Assembly: GCA_013054445.1 (NCBI GenBank)
Contig: JAAMPI010000418.1
Span: 1-38,516, forward strand
Origin: Cudoniella acicularis
Lineage: Eukaryota; Ascomycota; Leotiomycetes; Helotiales; Helotiaceae
DNA length: 38,516 nt
Direction of reading: 5' to 3'
A program made the position numbers and the translations under genes. The first letter of the stretch is position 1. Every line of letters begins with the position of its first letter. Below the pieces are notes generated by a model that was given only the letters and a program-made list of their open reading frames with translations, had not been told where the DNA came from and ran no database searches. Shown piece after piece: positions 31,120 through 38,516 of this stretch.

Positions 31120-31752
31120 ATGTCAAGCGACTCAGCCCTCAGCGAATTCCACCTCTTCCCCGAGCTCCCGAGCGAACTTCGACTCAAGATCTGGAGTCAT
31201 GTCATACACGCACCACGGATCATTAGCAAACAATGCAAGAAAGGGCGCTTGTTGTCGAGGCGTTTTGTTCAATCGTTCCATTCCGATGAACCGCCATGCG
31301 CTGCTCTTGTGGCGTGTCGCGAGTCGTGACATGAAGCTCTTTCGTTCTTCAACGCGTGTTTTATGACCGAACACGCGGAGAACTGTACATACGTCAACTT
31401 CACTAAGGATATTATCAGGCTTTCCGATAGCATTCTGCCATATTTGGGAAAGGCAGAGTTGGAGGGCATACAAAGCATGATCCTGGATACGAAAGACGTC
31501 GCATACCTCGGCCATTACCATATGGAAATATTGAAAAATATGAAGAATCTCAAAGAGGTGAAAATATTGGTTGAGGAGGGTGTAGTATACGGTTTTGCTC
31601 GTTCAAGTCGTTACTTTCAGTCCCTCACGCGGGACTTTGAGGACGCCCGCACAGCAGATCCAGGTTGGGAAGGCCCCAAGGTCAAAATCATCAGCGTGAA
31701 AACCGGAGAGCAGGTAGGCATGATTCCCAGCGGCGCGTTAATCCCGGGTTAG
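31120..31752 (+). pseudogene. 2EXR-domain protein with one in-frame stop
   Basis: The ATG at 31120 sits in a good fungal context (caccATG). The frame opens with SEFHLFPELPSELRLKIWSH, the signature of the F-box-like 2EXR domain found in large ascomycete families. It continues to AALVACRES, meets TGA at 31327-31329, and resumes in the same frame as HEALSFFNACFMTEHAENCT, through to a TAG after GALIPG at 31752. The usual pattern is CRESR(x)EAL, so the TGA most likely replaces a CGA arginine codon by one C-to-T change. Full length would be 210 residues, rather short for the family. Function of 2EXR proteins is unknown. It could also be a sequencing error or readthrough. Confidence 0.75.
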
Positions 31753-32753
31753 TCCGGCGAGTACTTACTACACTATTTCCGGATATCTTCAGAAATGTTC
31801 AGTCGAGCTAATGGGAATAGGGATGAACTGCCTCCGGTTCCAGAAACGCCATAGGCCATCTCCCTTGAGCAAATACTGCGCCGGGCAAGATGTTGATATA
31901 GGCTGGCGCCAATCTTTACCCTGCGCCTGAAGCACGAAGAGTTGAGCTCGTATACTAGATCTCCGAATTGTATTTATGTCTAAGACACTAGGCATCTCTG
32001 CAAGTGTAGCACAGTCTCTGGTTTGATATTGTTTTCTATTCCTTTGGACGCTCCCTTATCCCACCCAACCTTCCCTGGGCAATCGGGAGTTCGAGGAAAC
32101 TCTGGGTCGAGTTGAGGCTAGATCAAGTCGCTTGGCTGGAGACCTGAGACTGGAAAATCGCTTAAAATGGTCTGGATGTCTGGAAACGAGTTCTCTTCTG
32201 CGCAACCAATTGTTATAAAAGGTTAAGTCATGGCAAAATTAATGCGCTATTACCTCCTACAATTTGTCACTCCGCAGCACCACTCCGTTTATCAACCTAT
32301 CCGTGATTTGATGACGAATATGGTCGTGCTATTTCCCCCACCCTTGAGAACTGACATTGTCTATTGCTACACTTTGCCTTCCTTCTGGCAACTGCACCTC
32401 AATAATAATGTTTGCCTTCCTAACTTAACTCTAAGCCCAATGCCACCCTAGTTGGACGCGTAAGCCTCGCATTTCCGTATTCTAGGTGCATCACGCTTCT
32501 CAAGGCTTGGCACCGTTGTTCCTGCCACAATACGCTGTGTCACGAAGAGGAGCAATCAAAACACGCCGAAAAATCAAACAGAAAGCGTTTTAGTAAGTTT
32601 ACCTAAAATGTTGTCCCCTCCGTATTCAATATAAAGTCCTATGTTGGTGCTCGGTTTCAGAGTGCTGCGGTTAGGCTAATAAGACTGATATCGTAGGCCA
32701 CGCCTAATCAAAAGAAGCCATCCACCAAACTGCCGGGTCCTTCAAAGTTCAAA
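31753..32753. other. Intergenic, core-promoter-like motifs but no gene
   Basis: CCAAT at 32206-32210 and TATAAAAG at 32214-32221 lie together as in a core promoter, but the only following frame (32230-32451) is short and unrecognised. It may be the promoter of a lost gene. Confidence 0.35.
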
Positions 32754-33051
32754 CATGAGGAGGCCTCCCTCTCTACGGAGGTACAGCGGGTAAAGGAAGT
32801 AATAGCACTAGCAGGGATGTCAACTTTTCTCCCTTGCATCACAACCACAAAGCACTGTGAAATAGCGAAAAAAAATACAAGTGTATAGCACTCTTTCTAA
32901 GAACGATTTTAGTCTTGAAAAAAAGGATTTTGGTTAGGTATAGCGAAAGTTATGAAATGTTGAAATCGAGCGTGGCGTTCATACCCCTGTCTACTCTTAC
33001 CTTCTTTTACCGCTGTACCTTCGTATGAGGAGGCCTCCCTTTCTATGAGGC
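32754..33051. mobile_element. MITE-like element with long inverted repeats
   Basis: The left end (catgaggaggcctccctctc at 32754, through gtacagcgggtaaaggaag) matches the reverse complement of the right end (about 32980-33051) over about 70 bp, with mismatches and small gaps. Both ends contain GGAGGCCTCC, a perfect palindrome. The 150-bp centre is A/T-rich and non-coding. Size and structure fit a non-autonomous DNA transposon. I cannot define a target duplication. Confidence 0.65.
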
Positions 33052-33553
33052 TGTGTGGAGCGCTGGAGATCCCTCATTCAGATCGTTTGTCCCAAAACGG
33101 GAGGCGACGGCGCCCATTTTGCCTTGCAGATGCATTACTGTAGGCAGCCATTTCATTTTTCTGAGCCTCGGAGCCTCTCGTTCGATCTCCTGATCTTCAC
33201 CAAAAACTTGCCAACGCGTTCAACACCAGCATTGTGAACTTCGCTCAATTGCCGCGATACTCCAGATTATCTCGTGTTCTTAGGCCTGCAAGTGCAGAAG
33301 ATCGTGGTGATCTTGCTGCCTGATTGGCCACCATCAAATCCTTCGTCTCGCTTCGCGCCGCTAGGCCGCAGCACGCATATTTCCGACCCAACCTCCCTAT
33401 TACCACCAAAGCTAACAAGGCATACAGTGTTTCATTCTGTTACTATAACATATTTCCCTTATGTCTCAACGGCGAATCTGGAGTCTTCTACACTTTTGCA
33501 CATTGAGCATGACCTATCCATTATAATTTTTTATTTTGTCGTGCTGATTCACG
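33052..33553. promoter_or_regulatory. Upstream region of ABCA-type transporter gene
   Basis: About 500 bp between the MITE-like element and the transporter ATG; no gene is seen. The MITE lies close enough to affect the promoter (inference). Confidence 0.35.
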
Positions 33554-36500
33554 ATGACTTCCTCTAATCAGCGGCCGCAAATGCAGAGAATCTATCGCCA
33601 GACAGTCACTCTCATTTACAAGAACTTCCTCATATTCTACAAAGCTCCTATAGCTACGACGCTGAGAGCTCTCATATTTCCCATCGCCGTCACACTTGTC
33701 TTCTCCCTACTGAAAAGCCTTCAGAGTACGTCTGAATACTACGATGAGGGGAACGATTTCGCAATCGCCCCATCGGCATCCCCAATCAAAAGCCTGGCAG
33801 ATGCCATGACCTCTGCCTCATCCGAAAAAATTGTTTTTGTACGGAATGGAATCCCAGTAGATACTTTTGATCCAATCGTCAACGGAATTCTTCAAGAGCC
33901 AAGGATGAGTGCAATGCAAACTTATTCCGTGGACGATCCAAACGACCTTTTCGATCTTTGTCAACAAACTATAGATGGCATAAGCGACTGCTTTGCTGCA
34001 GTGGTATTCCAAGTTTCCAATGAAACGACCGTCCAATACATCATCGCTCTTGACAAGAATGAGCTCACTTATGGGCAGGGCAACTATCGCACTGGCGACA
34101 CGAAATACGCCAATGTCATTGCTCCTATTCAATACACTGTCAATTCGCATGTGGGCGGGTTCTCTACTGCCCCGAAGCCGTCAACCCAATCTTATGGAGG
34201 ATATGATGACGAAATAGCCAGTCAGCCGCCTCCTGTACATGCAGAATTTTGGTACGGTCCTGATCTCGTTTAGATCTTCAAAATTTATCACAAATATACT
34301 CCGAGCATCTGTCAAAAAACTTGAGAATTAAGCTAATGCGGATATACATAGGCTCCAAACGGTAGGCCTTTTCGTTGGCCCTGTTTTTATTCTGATACTC
34401 ATTGGAGTCGTTTACCACCTTGCAACATTTGTCGCCCTTGAGAGAGAAACATCCATTGCAGAGTTGATGGCTGCTCAAAAAGTCTCGATAACACCTCGGA
34501 TTTTATCCACGTTTATATCCTTCTTCGCATTATACTTTCCAGGCTTTCTAATCAGCTCGATTCTTCTCACCCAAATCTTGTTCACGAGGACTTCTACCAT
34601 TCTCATGATCTTCCTTACACTTCTTGCCGGTGCTTCTCTCATCGCTTGGTCGCACTTTCTCGCATCGTTTTTCGGAAAGGCACAACTTGCAGGACTCTAC
34701 TGTTCAACCTTTGTGTTTGCCAAGTCCTTGGTCACTTTGGCCGCATCTCTCACAAACGCTAACGTGCAACCACGGGTTACTGCCTTGGCTGCGATATTTC
34801 CACCTATGGCTTGGGCTACCTTGATTGGTGATGTCGCAACAAGAGAATATTATCTCAGAGGCTTCTCTCTGGCACCCAATAGCACGAACTATATTATGAT
34901 TGATGGCGAGGAGGTCAAATACCAGTTCATGAATGGATACTTATATGTCATCTTTTTCATTTTGCAGATAATCGTCTTCTCTCTGGCCACTTATGCCGTT
35001 GAGAACTGGCTTTGGGGAGTAGAGAGAAAATTCGATACCATCGATGCAAGTAGCGACGTTGCAGTTCGATGCACAGCTCTTTCCAAAACATATTACGGCA
35101 AACGACGGTGGTATTTCCCATTCTTCAGAAAAGGCGGTCCCGTTTTGGCTGTCAACAGTCTCAATCTGGAAGTCAAAAAGGGTTCAGTCACATTTCTACT
35201 TGGACCCAATGGTGGTGGCAAGACGACAACTCTAAAGTGCGTAGCTGGAATGCAATCAATGGATGCAGGATCTCGACTTGAGCTCAATGAGGGCGGTCTT
35301 ATCTTTGGAATTTGTCCGCAGAGCAACGTGAGTGTCTTGTTCGTTCCTAAAGACAAACGCTAATTTTGTAGGTGTTTTGGGCGAATCTTACGGTGCAAGA
35401 GCATGTCAAAATCTGGAGGAAACTTAAAACAGCGGCATTTGAAGATCTGAGTATTGACGATGACGATGTGATAGCAGAATGCGATCTTCTAGAGAAAACC
35501 GATGCCTGTGCCAAAAACCTTAGTGGTGGCCAGATGAGAAAGCTACAACTAGCTATTTCTTTCGTTGGAGGATCGAAAGTATGTTGCATTGATGAAGCTT
35601 CAAGTGGATTAGATCCCTTGTCGCGTCGCAATATATGGAATATCATTCAGAAAGGTCACGCTCGCCGAACAATTCTTGTCACGACTCATTTCTTAGATGA
35701 GGTATGTTACATCACTTTGCTTAAGCTTCAACTGCTAATCAGTGATAGGCTGATGTCTTGGCTGACCATATTGCCATTGTATACAAAGGCAAATTAGTCT
35801 GTGAAGGGCCGGGCACTTCACTTAAAGCTCGTTTTGGAGAGGATTATCTCATCCGCAGCAACGATGAATCTGATGCAGATAACCTCGTTTGGCGAGCCAC
35901 AAACTCAGCAGAAGCAACAAAGAAGGTGCTGGAACTCGAGGCAATTTCAGAAGATAACACATTTGACGTTACATTCCCGACTCTCGAGCAAGTCTTCCTG
36001 CGGGTGACTTCTGAGTCCAATACGGCTATTCGCGAGAACGGCGGTGATGGCATAGTTGGAGAGGAGGATAACTCAGCGACGATCGATGAAAAGATTTTGG
36101 ACATAGAGCAAGACAATGTATCGGACATTGATCTAGATGTGGGTCATTCGATTGGACTTGCACGGCAAATATTGGCTCTCTTCCAAAAGAGATACGTACT
36201 TCTTACGCAGAAGGCTGGTTGGATTTCCTACGGAATAAATCTCATCATTCCGATCATCATCGCCGCAGCCATTTCTAAGTTTATACCTGGATTCGGAGCC
36301 CTCCAGACATGCCAGACCAACAATCTTATACTTCGCAATGCATCGTCGCCAGATCGTCAATACCCATACCAAACACTTTATCCATTGTTTGGAGCCGAAC
36401 CTGGAAACATCATTTCACACGATAATTTCCCCTCTACTCTTCTTGGTCCTACGTCACAATTCTCGAATGCTGCCCAGAATGCGATATATGCATCCTCGAT

Positions 36501-38516
36501 TGGGCCATTTTTCGAAACTTACTCATATAAATCTACCAGCACTAACACGTCGCTTATTGACTCAATCCTCAACACCCGGGCTTTTGTTGACACATCAGAC
36601 CAAATCACCGCCCAAATTGCGAACCTTTCTCACAGTAGCTCTTTGAATTGGGCAATTTTTTCTCCCACCCCAGAAACCTCTGTTTTCTATTATGATGCAG
36701 AAGAAGAACCGTTTGTTGTGAGTCAGGATCTTATTGGATTTGATCTCCTCACGAATCGAATTGCCAACGCTACAACCACGACTGGGACAGCCAAAAACAC
36801 CGTGACGTCGCTTAGATTGATGCGCAGTGCAGTTAGCACAGATAAAATGTATTCCTTGCCTATATCAGCATTGGTTGTCCTCGGTTTCATAGCTGCCGCT
36901 AGCGTAGCGGTTATTTACCCAACCTTCGAAAAAGTCAACAATGTTCGAGCTCTTCAGTATTGCAATGGGGTATCACCATTTGCGCTTTGGGCTGGGTACC
37001 TTCTTTTTGACTTGCAGTTCATCCTTATACAATCAATCGTCGTCTGGGCTTGTCTCTTCGCTGGAGCGGCAGCAACGTTTTGGTATGAGCCAAACTATAT
37101 TCTTGGAGCTTTCATTCTCTTCGGCATTGCTACGTATCTGGGCACATATTTGATGTCCCTTTACTTCAGGAAGGCCGCCTATGCAATCGCTGCCGGAGTT
37201 CACGTCTTGCTATTTGTGCTATATATCGTCGCTTACGTCGTCAACCAGTCAGTTGGCAGCGCGCAAAGTATACACGAAACTTACAACACACTACAATATG
37301 TCTTCGGCCTTTCATCACCTGCGGCAAATATCCTCCGAGCTTTCTGGGTCGCAGGGAACAATTACGATGTTCTTTGTGGCAAATATGGCGTCGCTGACAC
37401 GTCCAACCCTTTCGCATATGTCAGATACGGGAGCGTCTACACCAATCTCATAATTCAAATTGTATTTCTGGTCACGATTCTTGTGATATACGAGTATGGC
37501 AGCGCGGACTGGGTTAGGAGAAACATTACAAATCGTGCTGTTCCTGCACGTCTTCATTATACTGTTGAGTCCGGAAATCCGATTGAAATGGCAGAGAAGA
37601 ATGCTACTGCTACATCCACGGGAGATAGATCTCAAGTTCTGAATGTCTCTAAGGTCAGTAAGTTCTTCGGCAAACTGTTTGCGGTAGAAAACGTCTCATT
37701 TGATATTGCGGCAAATGAAATTCTTGCCCTCCTTGGCGGTAATGGCGCTGGCAAGACAACTGTCATCAACATGATCCGAGGCGAACTAAAGCCCAACTTT
37801 GGAACCATCCAACTCGATGGTATTTCAGTGCAGAAGGAGCCTCACAAAGCAAGACTTCAGATGGGAGTCTGTCCCCAAGACGACGCAATCGACAACCTCA
37901 CCGTTCGACAAACACTCAATTTCTACGCCACTGTTAAAGGTCTTAAAAACGTATCCGGGAACGTCGATAAAGTAATCAGAGCTCTCAACATATCTATCTA
38001 CCAAGATCTCCCCGTGAAAGCACTTAGCGGTGGCACACGACGAAAACTTTCTGTGGCTATTGCACTTCTCGGTTAGTCCCCTTTACCCCTTATTCCCACC
38101 TTATCAAACTAATCATAATCTTTTCAAAGGCAACCCCCGCGTTCTTCTCCTCGATGAACCCTCAACAGGCCAAGACGCAGGCGCAAAACGCATTCTCTGG
38201 AAAGCCCTCCGCGACGTCTCCGCCAACCGCGCCATCCTCCTCACAACCCACAGCATGGAAGAAGCCGAAGCCCTCGCCACAAACGTCGCCATCATGGGAA
38301 CCAAGATGCTCGCCAAAGGCACGCTCTCTTCTCTCCAGGCATCTTATGGTGGCGCATACAGTATTCGAGCTGTGCGCGCTGAAGGAACGACGGCGGTGCA
38401 GGTGGAGGAAATGATTAGGTTGGGGTTTGGGGAGGGGGTGAGGAATTATGTGGATGGGCATGGGCAGGTTAGTTTTAATTTGCCGCATGAAAAGGAGAAG
38501 TTGGGAGGGATTATGA
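33554..38516 (+). CDS. ABCA-family full-size lipid-type ABC transporter (3' end outside window)
   Basis: Five exons are visible (33554-34251, 34352-35327, 35372-35701, 35749-38071, 38130 to the edge), all joining in frame: about 1,571 residues, so only a short tail is missing. The order is TMD1-NBD1-TMD2-NBD2. TMD1 starts with a helix (APIATTLRALIFPIAVTLVF), then a large outer loop, then a helix cluster (VGLFVGPVFILILIGVVYHL). NBD1 has GPNGGGKTTTLK (about residue 516), LSGGQMRKLQLAISF and CCIDEASSGLDP. NBD2 has GGNGAGKTTVINMI (about 1,330), LSGGTRRKLSVAIALLG, VLLLDEPSTGQD and TTHSMEEAEALA. All catalytic residues are present. ABCA proteins move lipids between leaflets or into organelles; the substrate here is not known. 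Only one exon join (34251/34352, 100-bp intron) has a slightly unusual donor, GTACGG. Confidence 0.93.

Noticed and set aside
32200..32451. CCAAT plus TATAAAAG followed by a 73-residue frame
   Set aside because: The promoter motifs look fair, but the frame is short and has no recognisable protein features, so I list only the motifs.

Overview
The window looks like nuclear DNA of a filamentous ascomycete (Pezizomycotina). Genes are intron-containing, the introns are short (about 50-100 bp) with GT...AG ends and CTAAC/TACTAAC-like branch points, and the set includes clathrin light chain, Cdc37, a LaeA-like methyltransferase, an S28 peptidase, a WSC-domain wall protein and a 2EXR protein. A leotiomycete is my best guess from the overall style of the genes, but that is inference. 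No rRNA, convincing tRNA, CRISPR or bacterial operon structure was seen.

Layout. 1-1.25 kb: the tail of a decayed Tc1/mariner transposase, then a decayed roughly 100-130 bp repeat array. 1.26-5.6 kb: two divergently transcribed genes for secreted proteins, each with a folded-looking domain and an Ala/Ser/Lys-rich low-complexity part. 5.7-5.86 kb: an orphan last exon of a cytochrome b5 reductase gene. 6.2-8.05 kb: an S28 prolyl-type serine peptidase (minus). 9.0-9.66 kb: an unrecognised 198-residue protein (minus). 10.7-11.2 kb: a small single-pass membrane protein (minus). 12.25-13.67 kb: a broken Hsp70/actin-fold ATPase gene. 14.2-16.6 kb: a LaeA-like methyltransferase with a 400-residue Gln/His-rich leader (minus).

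The housekeeping core follows: clathrin light chain (+, 17.4-18.2 kb) is tail to tail with the Hsp90 co-chaperone Cdc37 (minus, 18.5-20.2 kb). Cdc37 shares a 377-bp promoter, containing an HSE-like site and an E-box/palindrome, with an Mdl1-type mitochondrial ABC half-transporter (+, 20.55-22.98 kb).

From 23.8 kb to about 33 kb the sequence is accessory and decaying. A WSC-domain cell-wall gene is split by a 1,343-bp Tc1/mariner copy with a TA target duplication. There is a small gene with three 24-residue repeats (minus), a 130-bp dispersed direct repeat, a 2EXR gene with a single in-frame stop, and a roughly 300-bp MITE-like inverted-repeat element. The window ends inside a full-size ABCA-type transporter gene (+, 33.55 kb onward; its last part is outside).

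Cross-cutting points: at least three genes (WSC, Hsp70-like, 2EXR) are recent or modest-age pseudogenes with few identifiable lesions. Four unrelated genes show a sharp switch near their 3' ends from C-ending to G/T-rich (AGG, GGG, TTG, GTG) codons on the coding strand. I found no multi-gene system with a clear joint function; the most system-like pair is the divergent secreted Ala/Ser/Lys-rich proteins at 1.3-5.6 kb.
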